NCBI GenBank assembly: GCA_025331125.1
Contig: JAOALB010000132.1
Location: 1-62,336 of the forward strand
Reading direction: 5' to 3'
Length of the DNA: 62,336 nt
From: Mycogone perniciosa
Lineage: Eukaryota; Ascomycota; Sordariomycetes; Hypocreales; Hypocreaceae
The translations under genes and the position numbers were made by a program. Under the pieces are notes generated by a model. That model did not search any database. It saw only the letters and a program-made list of their open reading frames with translations, and was not told the origin of the DNA. The first letter of the stretch is position 1, and every line of letters begins with the position of its first letter. Shown piece after piece: positions 10,923-23,079 of the stretch.

Positions 10923-13900
10923 ATGAACAAGTAGTACTATCAAAGGAGCGAAGGAAGAAACAGGTGGAGAGTGGGAGAGAGGAGTTATGCCGTCTTCTCC
11001 TCAATGGAGAGATGAAGCCTTGATGCTATGGAAACGTCGTCGATATCACACATACACAGCGCCGGAGGGATTTACCGCGCAGAGCGCCGAGAAAATAGAA
11101 GATTCCAAACTATACTGTAGAAAGCCATCAATGCGAAAAAAAAAGTGGCAGGGGAGGGGTTATACCGCCTTGTTGGTTGGGGCACGAATGGCTTCATCTT
11201 CGCATATAGGAATGACTAAGCTAACTACATTGGACACACAGAACCGACAATGTGAGGCTGCAAGTGAAATGCGTGTTGGTGATGATGCGCCCTTTCACCC
11301 CATGCCTATCAGTAGTGGTGGAGCTTTGAAACATTCATTCGGTATCAGAACAAAGACAAAGAAACCACGGCGGTCCACTTTGGAAAGCACACGAAAATTC
11401 ATCACCACCTTCATCATTCTTACGGGGCCTTGACGGCTTGACTATGTATCCCGATGATGATCGGGGGAGCACATGCCATCGATGCGACTACTGCTACTCG
11501 TACTTACACGACGGAGGCATCAAAAAGCAAGAATCAACCCTAGCCACAGCATGCAGCTGCTTTTATCCCACGTACTCCGTAAATACTATCATCATGCATA
11601 CGTCAGTCAGTGCTCCTCCATCCCACCTCCATCCGGCCAAAACCACGGAGGTAATCCGAGTGAGTGAATGAAAGGACCACCGCAGCCCCGCCCAAAAAAC
11701 GGTGGACAAGATCCGGGAGAGCAACAAGGGGAGAAGAGAAGAAGAAGAAGAAAAAGAGCTGTTTGGCTAAAAATCCCGACTTTTTGGCTCCCTCGCCTTT
11801 TCCCTCCCCATTCGTATTCGCTCAACTAGATCTCGGGGGCGTGTGCTTCGTACGGGCAGCACTAGTACATACATAGAGTCAACGTGCTACTTACTATTCT
11901 TTAGGGCTGGCACTTAATTATTACTATTATGTTATTGTTTTCGCATTAAAGATGAAACGAACGAAACGGTTTCTATTTTCAGAAAAGTCTTTCGTTCGTT
12001 CGATCCTTCGTACTCCGTATCGTTCTCTCTCTTTTCCTTGTCCTTGTCCTCGTTTGACGTGCAGAAGTGCCAGAAATAGGTCGGCAATCTAGATAGCCAC
12101 CTCTCGATCAGCGCCACTGCGAGAGGAAAACGTCAAATCACATCCCACACCCCTCCTCCTCATCAATCTTCACCACCCTATTCGCACGCACGCACGCAAT
12201 TTTGTTTTTTTACATAGGCACCCAGACGTGCCCTTACGGTCATTAATTAATAATGAATGGTCCGACTCAACAGCTTGCCCAGGATGATTAAAATGGATAT
12301 CAGGGTCCAGCCAAAAACACGTGGTGGGAGTCCGCTAAGCATCTTCCCTTCCAACCATCAGAGGCCAGCGTTTTACACCAGCACCATAATGACATTCCGT
12401 TCTCATTCAATTTCCCTCTTCGTGTCTGTGTTCGATGTATATTGGTGCCTAAGGAGGTGCTATTGCTTCGTACTAGCAGTAGTATCTCACTCCCTCCTTC
12501 AACAAAGATGGCTTTGTTGCCTGCAGACGACGACATGTGAGAGTGTCTCACTCTGGCCACATTTACCGTCTCTTCTCGCCTTTCTGACCAATACTTGCTC
12601 CATAGTAATGTACACAATAATCCCCATGCCATACGCCCACAATCCCATGTCCCAACAGCACGTTACACGCGCCGCCCCGTCCATAGCACCTAACCTTACT
12701 CCGTACCTTGGTCCATACCGACATACATAAGAAAAGCCCTAACATTAAGCCCCCCCCTGTTCAACAAACATCGGAATTATCACACATCCACGTTGTCTGT
12801 TCCATGCCCGTCAGCATTTCGGCCGACTGTCAGCTGTGAACCGCTCGCTCGCTTGCTTTCCCCTTCTCTCTTTGCTCTTTCTTACGAGTACTAACTAATC
12901 ATGCTGCAATGCATAATCCTCAATGCAAAATCTCACCAGCAAGGTACAGGGCTTCTTCTACCTCCGTACTTCGTACATGTCAGCTCCCAGCTAAAAACAG
13001 ACAATCCCCTCCAAAGATAGACATCCATGCACTCCGTATGGCCCCCATATCTCAGCCACCCAGCCAGCCGATAATGCTCCTCTCATTGTCTCTCTGGTCC
13101 TTTGTTTCAAAAAATCCCAAAAAGCATACACATTGTTACGGGTAAGAAAGAGAGAAAAAAGGGACAGACAAACGGCCCACTTTTCCTCTTCGGCCGTTCC
13201 AGAGCCTGTCCAAAATAACAGAATTTTATTCGCCTACTGTCCCAATGGTGGAAAATATTCCTGCCAAGCCTGGCCTAGGAGAATACGGGAGGGTTATGCG
13301 GCCAGCCCAATCTAGAAATGCCCAATTTTGATCACGAGGAGGAAAAGCGGAAGATGTCCATGAAACCATGAAGGCGAGAGAGAGAGAGGAGTGAGAGAGA
13401 AAAAAAATCTCATTCTAAAAAAAAGCCATCGTTGGGCCGAGGTGGTATCACTAGAAAAGAAAAGGAATCTATCGCTCCCAAAGAAAAAATAGTAGCTAAT
13501 GCACAAATGCGGCCTTGCGCGATGATGTTTCCCGTCTTCTCTCGTCTCCAGACTCTTACAATTTCCCTCCGCCGCGCGTCTTGCTCTCTCTCTTCTGCTT
13601 CGTCTTGGCGCACAGCGCCATATTGGAGTGGCAGAAGCACCGACCAAGACGTCAGTGGCTGTGCAAGTTCCCCGTCCAACCAAGGCCAACCTCGTGTGCC
13701 AAGGAAATAAACAATCGTTGAATAAGCCCTGCATGTGTTCCCCAAAGTCCAGGTCCAGGTCCGGTTGCATTGTCCGTCTGAGCGAGGAGTCATCGTGGCC
13801 CTGGGCGCATAAGGGCACTGCTGTGCTGCAGCTGCTGCAGTGGATTCCTTCGCCCCAACGTAGCATGCATCGTCGCCTTCCACTTGTCCCGCCATGTGAA

Positions 13901-14871
13901 ACAGGATTGTATGTATGGCAAGGTAGTGATGCCCGCACCTCCGCTGCCCCAGAAACAGAAACCCATACAACGGCCATGGCGTCACAAGGGCCGAGGCTCT
14001 CGTAGGATGAACCAAACAAAAACGGCCGGCCTCCTGTACGTATAATGGGCTCCGTCGCTAGTAGCTCGCAGATCCCCAGAATGGCCAACGGGCCAGTCAG
14101 GCATCAGTTTTCAAAAGTGCATGTGCAGACGACGTGTCATAAAATGACGGGGTGCATGCTTCGCTGCCGAATCAACGTCGCACAAACCTGGACAGCGTCG
14201 ACAAATGTGCCGAAATACCGCAGTTTCCAATTGGAGGTTTGCGGCGTTGCACGCGCCACACTTGACGCTCTGGGAAATGCACACGCCCTGCGCACTATTA
14301 ATAAGTGGCATCACAATGGGTAAGCGAGACAGCGTCTGGAAATGGAAGAAAGCGATAAGGCGCTTCCGGTGGCGCCAATAAATACTGCGGTTGCTCGGCA
14401 TGGTTCGGCCAATGTCAGCGGATCTTGTGCAGTATGCTCGTGCATGTACGAAGTGCTCCGTACGTCCAGGGGAAGATAAACATGGGAAATTATTGTCCAA
14501 GCACCTCCGAGGCTGAACAACGCCCGCCGGTGTTCGAGGCCCGTCCCGACAGAAGAGGGTTGAATGCGGCTGAGGAATGCAGGTTGACCGTTGGGTGCGT
14601 GACTGCGCCATCAACGATCGAAACAACATCTGACGCCGAAGCTCAGAAATCCTTCCAGATGCAAGCGAGAGCAAGGGGTTGAATATTGAATAGTCTGGAG
14701 GAAATAGCTGAGGCCGGGTAGCCGTCGTAGGATGGGTATGCTGCGTCTATCCAGATGATCCTTTGTAGTATGCAATGCAATTCCCGATATGTGCGCTGGT
14801 GGATATGTACGAGGGAAGAATGTTGAGTGTTGTTCGCTGCACCAGCAGGAACCGTAGCCGTGGCCAGCCAT

Positions 14872-15147
14872 TTACTTGTATCCCACGATCTTGGCGCACC
14901 GCTCGCAGTAGTAGAGGTTGTGAGAGATGCGGACCATGCCAGCGCTGCTTGCGTCGTCCGTCGTTGTTGTCTCAGCGGATCGAGCACATCGCATGCAACG
15001 CAGCACCAGCACAGAGGCAACAGGCCGGGGAGCAGAGTCCATTCTGGGTCGAGATGCAGATGAAGAAGATGAAGTGTCGGAGTCTGAAGAGGCGGCGGAT
15101 GAGGACGCGCTGAAGTTGTGGCTAGACATTAATGTGGCAGTGGGCAT
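14872..15147 (-). CDS. Small CxxC...CxxC hypothetical protein
   Basis: A 91-residue frame starting MPTATLMSSHNFSAS. The first half is a Ser/Asp-rich disordered stretch with an acidic serine run. The second half is compact: LVLRCMRCARSAETTTTDD followed by YYCERCAKIVGYK at the very C-terminus. The two CxxC pairs about 30 residues apart suggest one zinc-ribbon or zinc-knuckle site; that is inference. The ATG at 15147 was chosen because the longer upstream frame is low-complexity and CT-rich, like a fungal 5' leader. I believe similar small proteins occur in other Eurotiales but recall no function. It is the only gene I can support between 9.0 and 23.1 kb. Confidence 0.65.
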   Translation of the reverse strand: MPTATLMSSHNFSASSSAASSDSDTSSSSSASRPRMDSAPRPVASVLVLRCMRCARSAETTTTDDASSAGMVRISHNLYYCERCAKIVGYK

Positions 15148-18100
15148 GATTACGATAGAGAAGTCGGTATGGAGGTTGGTTGTTGTTGAGAGAGGTGAGG
15201 ACGTCTGTGGTATTTGTACCGTGTATAAGTCGACCTGAACCGAGTCGGCGGGGTGGCTATATCGCAGCGTGCAGGTGACGTGTGATCGACCAGGGCTTGT
15301 TGGAAGATGAGTGATATTGGCTCCTGAGCATGTGCTTATAGCGTACTTTCCGTCCTCTTTATGGATTGGCGATGGATCAAAACCAGAGGAGGATTTTTCA
15401 GTTTCCTTTTCGTTTTTGATCAGGGAGAGGCAGAGTTTGGTGCGGATGGAATTTTGTGTTGGGGGAGGGATGGCTTGATAAAGTAATACTAAGGAGGTGG
15501 GCTTTTGTGTGGAGGGCAAAGCCAAAGGAAAAGAAAAAAAAGGGACCCTTGCAAGGCAGCGAGGATCCACGGCAGGGTGTGTAACGATCGACGATGGTCG
15601 GCCTTCTCACGGCACAGGGATCGGCTGAGGCCGCGTCGTTCTCGGGCGCGGCGCGGCGCAAGTGGGAGGATGCCGGTGCGGATGTGCGGGCGTGCGGATT
15701 CGGATGGGTCTGTTTATTTGTTTGTCTGTCTGTCCTCTGATTCTGTTTCTGTTTCGTATCGCCTGCAGGAGATTATGTGCCTACTTGGTGGCTGTATGAA
15801 TATATTACGCTGTGCTAATAATAATATATGTCGTCTTGATATGACAAATACTCGTGCCCAAGTGTGCAAAAGATATGCGGTGCCGAGTGTGTACGAGGAC
15901 TATGCCACCGCTGCCTCAGCAGCTCCCCAGAGGAGCTCGACTTTATGAAGATATGAGATAGATGTGAATATGTGAGTATGTGATAATTGCAAACAGAGTT
16001 CCAAGAAAAACAGGGAGGGGGGGCGTGTGTGCTGCGGCAAGTGTTGAGACCTGGGGAGCGAGCGATGAACCAGAGGCCAGGGCACCCAAGGAAAAAAAAA
16101 AAGGATAATGCTACTCCATACTACAGCTTCGTACTAGTACTACTACCTAAACAGGCCCAGACTCCAAGACGTCGCGCCAAGGCAAAATATTATTAGTGGG
16201 GGCAGTTCTGAATCTGATCCCCCTTTGGTCCAACGCGATGTGGACTTGATGTGGACTCGATTCCTGTCTTCCAACTTCCAAGTGGAGCTGACTGAAAAGC
16301 AGCTGCTGCTTTCGCCTCACTTTGAGGACCAAGCCGTCAGCCGATTTTCCCGTGTTTTTGAATCGTCGTCTGAGACTGATGAGGGAGAAATAACAAGGCT
16401 CGCACCGCCGGCTGCTACGGAAGCTCCAAGCGACTTTGGCTTGGGGGCCTTGGCCGGGGAACTTCTGCGGCCGTCAGCTCCGACAAACTTCTTCCGTGCA
16501 GAAATGGCGGCTTCCTTCTGGTGGTACGAGGCCTGGATATCAATAGTAGCAATGGGCTTGTAACTATGCCGAGGCTGACAACAAATACGGCGGCAAGGCA
16601 AGGCAAGGGGTTTGATGGGTAGGATGCCCCAAGGCCAGCTTAGGACACCGACGGACATGGCATGCAGGTTCATTACTTACTACTATTATAATCATACATG
16701 GTACGAAAGAAATACTACATGGTTGAAACGAGCGAAACAGAAGCTGACTAGCATAGGGCGCAACGGCCATCGCTTGTCCCTGCTGCCGGCACAAAAGCAT
16801 AAACGAGAGCATCTTCCACTACTCGTTCGTACACAGCCCTGCGGTGTTGCTGTAAGAGCTGTTGCTCTGCTGGGCTGGGTAACGGTAACCCCAGCTTTTG
16901 CCGGCATCGCGCTGAATCACAAAGCTACTCGTGACGGCTTGGAATAGTCGTGAACCATAATTGCTAGTACCGAGGCCGGAACGCGAAGACCGGCCAAAGG
17001 GGACAAGGCTGCCACCGTCGCCAGCATTGAGGCGTTTCCCAAGGAATTTGGTGGCGGGATTCCGACACAGGATGACACGCAAGATGGTTCGCCAGGCCTC
17101 CGCCTCATCATGCCTGCCTACGGAGTATGTCGAGGGAGTAAACGACCACGCAAGCGATCGAGGCCAGGGGGGGGGGTCATTTGCTCAGCTGTCGCCTGCA
17201 TTGACATTTCTTGCTCATGGTAGCACTAATAGTACTCTGTCATCCGTGCGCACAAGTCTGCTGCTGAGTTTTCCGCTTCTGGTCATGGTAATAATAATAA
17301 TAATAAAGACGAGGCAGCGAATCGCTGGCCTTGGATCCATCATCAAGCGCCGTTGTGCTTCTGTCTGGCATCTGGATAATACAAAGCGGAGCTTGGACGA
17401 CAAGGAAACCGTGCAGGCTTGGTGTTTCAGAAATTCCATATCCGCAGCGCACTAATCCAGTCGAGGCAATGGCAGGAGGTTACTCACACGTATGCACTCC
17501 ACTATTTTTTTTTTTTCACGGCCCTCTATGCTAAATTAGGAATGCATACGAAGTACGAAGTACATCCACGTATTCTACCTTGGCAGATGACTCATCTTTC
17601 CCATTAACAAAGGACCCTTACACACTGTGAACATCAACATTAAAGAACGAGGCTGTTGCGACCCCTGTGCAACTCGCGTCCTCCTGTGCTTCCGAGCAAA
17701 AGCAGTACGGAGGATGTCCGTATGATATGATTTGGAGATGCTGATGTTGATGCTGCGAATAGGAAAGTAACTTCCCCACCCATGTCACCTTTGGTCGCAC
17801 GACTGTCTGCAGCCACGCCATCAACAGCCCGCAAATCATTGGCCAGAGGCTCCCTCGGACTCCAACCCGAGCCCTGTCTGGCCAGTCGACATTATTCTCT
17901 TTCAATGCTTGACAAGACTTGGTGTAACGACTGTTTCTCCCGGAGCGGCTAGCGCCATCGGCGTCCCCTGATGGCCCTGCAAATCTCCGATTCACAGCCC
18001 CTAGCAAAGACTCATCAAAGTGGCATACACCCTTCGAAAGCCTGTTTTTGCAGCGTTTTGAGTGGTGCTGAGCCAGTTGGCAACGGACGCCGTTCCAAGA

Positions 18101-21100
18101 CATTGATTGAGTGAGAGGCGCCTCATCTCGGTCTATTACGCTCATGACCGTCGTGGAGCCACGCCGCTCCGTCGAGCCCAGTTTTCATCTAAACGGTTTC
18201 AACCTGCCTTTCTTTCGTGACCCGTTTTACGTACGAGTACATACTTGTGCCCGCAGCATGTCGTACGACTCATCGACGATTTGCCGATCATGCGCCATTC
18301 GGCTCGACTGGTACCTTTTTGACTCGTCAGTTTTCGTTTGTCCAAGGCGGATGACTGTTTTTGTCCAAGGCCGCAGATGAACTGGAGCACACTAACCTAT
18401 CAAACGGTCAGACGTGTCAACTTCACCCTGTGTTAATGATGCTGCGGACGCTGCGGACGCCACGGGCATCGCCTATGCTTCCTCTCCCTCGCTCCTTCTC
18501 ACCGTCTCGTCATGCGTGCTTTGTAGCCGACTCGAAAACGGCTGCCTTGTCGTGGCGTACGTACATACTCGTACATGCTCGGATGTGAAACCCAAGCATG
18601 GACTGGTCCTGCTTCACCGTCCAGAGGCAGGCTTCTCAACTTCACGACTGCTATACAAAGTCTACTCGTACGAAGTCTACAAAGTTACTTCATACGCGGA
18701 ACGGATGTTACTGATTTTTGCCTGTTCCTTGAGCACCGCCTCAGCCTTACACGCACGCATCAAGCACTCCGCATTGATCGTCGCTTTCCAACAAGCCCCC
18801 AGGTTACCAGTGGACAGGTAGCTCGTGGGTCCAATGGTCAACACAGCAACCTGCAAGAGCATCCAGTTGTTGAAACTTTGTAAACCCATTTCCCAGCAAG
18901 AAATGGCACTCCCGGTAATGCACAAGTGCTTGCGACATCCCTACTGATGCATACCGCATGGTAGCACTACCACGTACTTCGTACTACTATGACCAACAGG
19001 TCATCGAACAACCGACCCATCAAATCTGCCAACAGGTAGAATACTGCGAAGTACGAAGTACTGAGCCGACTTTCCTTCTTGGCACTGCTATGTATTCTAT
19101 GCCAGGGGCGTGTGCATTACACAGCCCCTACGACCAAGACACCTTGCCAAATGAGGTTCTCCGTCAGAAACGTGACGAAGTCCGTCCACAGCTCTACCAA
19201 CTCCGTGCCCTGGTGCGAAACTCTGCCCAAAGTTGGGTCAGATGGGTCAGATGGGCCGTCAAGACCCCCTGCCAAACCTTCGGTTTGCAAACGGCCTGCC
19301 TGCATACTACTACTCGTACTATCTCCGCCGATGCTCGGGACGCACGAACTCGAACCAGCTTGCTTGGCTGTTTACTTTATTTCTTTTTTCTTTTTTTTTT
19401 TGCCACCAACCTTTTGATGCCAGCAAGTGGGTGTGGTGTAACCCTCCATCCCGCGCACGGAGATGAAGGACTCACAAAATTCGTGGGTATTGTCAAAATG
19501 TCTTGGATCTGGTGACCAGATCGAGAGACAGCGGGGCTTCATCTCACTGAGTACTCCGAACACATGTCGGGAATAGCCAACTTCCGCAGTCGAGCGATAT
19601 TCTTCGGAAGGCCTAGATTTGTGTTTGCCTTTGGCTGACCTGTCTGGTTTCTGGAGAGGTGAGGCGTGCCGACCACTATGCTCCGCAATCGAAGGGTGGA
19701 ACAGAGCCCCAAGCTTCCGAGAGGAACGACTAAAAGTTCGGCTTGGGCAGCAGCGCATATTCCCGTGACAACGTGACCAGCCTGGACATCTGAGAACTGG
19801 CTAGGCCTCAAATGATTGGTAATGGTAAAAGTAAGACGCCGACTGGTGGACTTGTCGTCGAGTCCAGGCCTCGCGTCCTTGCCGCTCTTCCAATATCATA
19901 TTACTGCGGAGTGCTATTATTATCATCAGCCATGTACATTTCTGCATGTGCTTCTGCATGTGCTGTTTGATCACATTTTCCACGAGTGGGAAAATGCCAC
20001 TTTATTACTGTTGGCTGACCAATGATCAGGCGCCGAGTGAGATCTGACGCCGGAGTCCTTTGGAGCGGCTGCGTGCCGCGATGCAGGGTCGAGGCCGAGA
20101 CCGACAGAGCGGCACCAAGCAAGCCGCATCATTTAGTTCTCCTTGATGGTTGTGGCAATATTCAGGTTGCTGGTCTAGACCATCACGCAGCGCCCGTACC
20201 TTGGGCTGTCATGGGCGAAAGCTTCCAGACTCCAGCACTACCGAAATGATGCCGTACGAAACTGCCAGGTCCCGCCATGATACGAGTATGTATTGATCTC
20301 TAATACGGGCACAATATGAGAGACAGCAGGGAGGATGCGCCCATGTTCGTCTCCCTTTGTCTCTTGTGCCTGGAAGCGGAGTAATAGAAAGGTTTCACCA
20401 AAATCCTCTAGCATCAGCCACATGGCCTCGTTGGTGAAGATTTAGCCTTTACGCACTGCGTCTGACTGCTCATCGGCCCTGGCGGAACGGATGAGGCACC
20501 ATGTCCAACATACTAACATACTTGTGACAATAATGCTGTTCTAGGTAGAGCAAGACAAGCGGTTCTTTCAAACTAGCTGAACTAGTACGGAGTACGCATC
20601 GGCGAAAAACCTCTCCTCGGCGGAGAAATACCAATAAACACGCCCCCGAGTTGGTCTCCAAGATGGTCTCCAAGAGAAACTTTCCATCCACATCAAGATT
20701 CATCAACGGACCCGTTTCCGGAGCCGAACGGAGCTTCACAAAAACCGTCACATTCGTGCACGCAAACCTTCATCCTCGCTGCGTACGAGTATGTACTCCA
20801 CAGGCGAGAGTCCGGCTCTGTCCCCGCACGGAAACATGCCGAAGAGAGAGGCCCCATGAGCCTCTCAACAATCCTTTGCAAGCTGAACTTGACTTTCCGA
20901 CCGTTGGCACTCCGTATTTTGGCTTGGTTTTTATTCAACGCCGGTCGGTACGGGGGCTGAACAATATTACCACCTGCGGTGTAGGAGCCTTCACAGTGCA
21001 ATATCCTAGTATCCTAGCTTCCCATAACGTGGCTGGCTCTCTCCGGCAAAGGCGCGCGCAGGACGGAGATTGAGGACAGAGTTTCTAGGTTCTGGAACCG

Positions 21101-23079
21101 CCACACCGATTTTCGGGCCCCCCAATTTGATAAGGGGGAAAAAAAGTTGAAATGTGATAAGTTACAAGTCTGGTGAGATCGCCTAAAGCTGCCCAACGGG
21201 CCGGTCAGCCTTATGGCTTTTGCCGTGTTTTCGCCTCCTCCTCCTGAGCGGATGTTGAGAAAGTTGCAGCTCCGACTTTTGAGTCTAGATTTCCATGGTC
21301 TTGCCTCAACGTTCGGCCTTTTTTTTTCTCTTTTTTTTTTGGCTTGGATCATGCATTGCAGTGATACACATTCAGCTTCATTTTCACGTCTTGGGACTTT
21401 CTGGTGAAACCCACGTGTGTAGCTTTGATCCATCTTACATCACGGAGTACACGCTTGGCCCTGTTACACCCCACAAGCATCAAGGAGCACCACGAGAGAC
21501 TTTGCTCTTGTTTGTCTGTTTCAATCGAGCTGTTATAGCCGAATTACCAACTCACCCATTCATTCAATCAATGGCAACATTAGTTAGTGCTCGGGTGCAC
21601 GCCTCCAAACCTGGGAATAACACAGACGCGCTCTGTGGCTGGACACGATCTTACATGCGTTTCGCACTACGGAGTATAGTCACCGACTTCCCTTCGTTGG
21701 GCATAATCGATGCATCGCCCCCTCGGAGTCCTCGGCGTCCCAATCGTGAACTTGCATGCATGCACGCCTCCCGTCCGTGTCCATTGGAGTCATACCTAGA
21801 GGGGGGGGGGTGTGCAACAAGAATTTAATAAAAAAACTCGGTTCCGGTCCAGAACTCGCGATGGCTTCTAAAGCTTACGGAGTGCTTATTCCCCCCAAAC
21901 TAACCGCGAGCTCAAATGGCCAAAGCGTTTTTTTGGACTTAATTATTTCTGCCCTATCTTATTACTCCGTATTGAGGTTATATCCGGTCTGACTCGCGCC
22001 CCCGGTCATGTCATGGCACAACAAAAAGGTCAAGGTTTGGGATTGGACATATTAGCCCTGTTTTCACGATAGAGTTACGGCACGGAGCTCCCTCGGCTTC
22101 TACTCTTCAAAAGCAAAAAAAACACGCAAAAAAGCAAAAAGGATAAAAAAAAGCCAAGCTCCTCTCAATCAATGCGGGGGGATCTTATCTCATTCCATCC
22201 GATGTGAGAGGCCAAAACTCAAATAACGAAGTAGAGCACGCAAACATTCCACATACTGCACTGGCACTGCAACAGAGTGGCTGGTGTTACACAAACCACC
22301 CTCACCCATCTCTCCTCTTCTCTCTCATCTCAACCCCTTTCTGCCAAGCTGGCGTATCCCGGCAAGAACTTCCAAAAGCCGCATTCCAAGCCCAAACTGC
22401 ATAAGACGAAAACAGGCTATATCATTATATTGCTTATAGGGGGGGAGTGTGTGCTTCGTGCTATCACATACCACCTCGAGAGTCATATTACATACCACCA
22501 CTCACTGCCTTGAGAGCCTACCCTATCCTCCCTATCCGTAACACATGAAAAAACCTTGCCATCAAGTAAATCGTAGAGTTCACGATCTCTCCGGATAGAG
22601 CATTCTGGGTGAGCTTCCTGACTACTGCTTCTTACACAGGACGTCATGGGAACTCAGCCCATGGTTAAAAATGGGGAAACACATTGCAGATGTTCTTGGA
22701 ACAAACTCTGTGTGTTTATTCCAATATTAAACATTTATTTTATCCATTTATGATCAAGGTTTCGCATGCAATGCGGACTATGCATAAGACGAAACAGTTT
22801 CATCCCATGTCACACCGCAATCATTGGACGTAATGCATACCACATTGTGAATTAGGTGGCTATTCTACTTAGTTGTGACCATAATGCCCCTTCTAGACAC
22901 TCCAGCTACATGCAGAGCAGACGCCCACGAACGACATAACTTGACAAAACCGCACCGGACATCTAATCAATCCCCTCATTACCATGTATGACATCTAAAC
23001 ATCATCAAGAAGAAAAGAAAGGTGGTATCTTGATCATACATATATCTTGATCATCCACGGCTCCCCATCAACTCTCCAC
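15148..23079. other. Long intergenic region, no gene recognised
   Basis: Nearly 8 kb without a supportable coding sequence. A plus-strand frame at 16225-16563 starts at TTG and matches nothing known. Palindrome copies occur at 17553-17563, 18974-18984 and 19051-19061 (TTC/GAA form), with T-runs near 19386 and 21321-21340. The proximal part is probably the long promoter and 5' leader of the small minus-strand gene, and the distal part the 3' flank of the sugar transporter. Confidence 0.55.
18974..18984. repeat. Dispersed palindrome GTACTTCGTAC
   Basis: The TTC variant of the dispersed 11-mer; a reverse-complement copy, GTACGAAGTAC, follows at 19051-19061. Confidence 0.75.

Larger units (their letters stand above)
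9002..14871. other. Long intergenic region, no gene recognised
   Basis: Almost 5.9 kb with no frame I can support on either strand. The longer frames, such as 13312-14088 on minus, are low-complexity and resemble no family. The DNA is rich in polypurine/polypyrimidine tracts, a (TTC)8 microsatellite and several GTACTCCGTAC or GTACTTCGTAC palindromes. Part may be 3' UTR of the primase gene or of the small minus-strand gene at its right end; a non-coding transcript cannot be excluded. Confidence 0.55.

Noticed and set aside
10450..11023. Open frames on both strands in the gene desert
   Set aside because: They come from polypurine/polypyrimidine tracts and lack any family resemblance or splice-supported continuation.
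13312..14088. 258-codon minus-strand frame
   Set aside because: Composition is irregular, it overlaps another long frame in a different register, and no motif or homology could be recognised.
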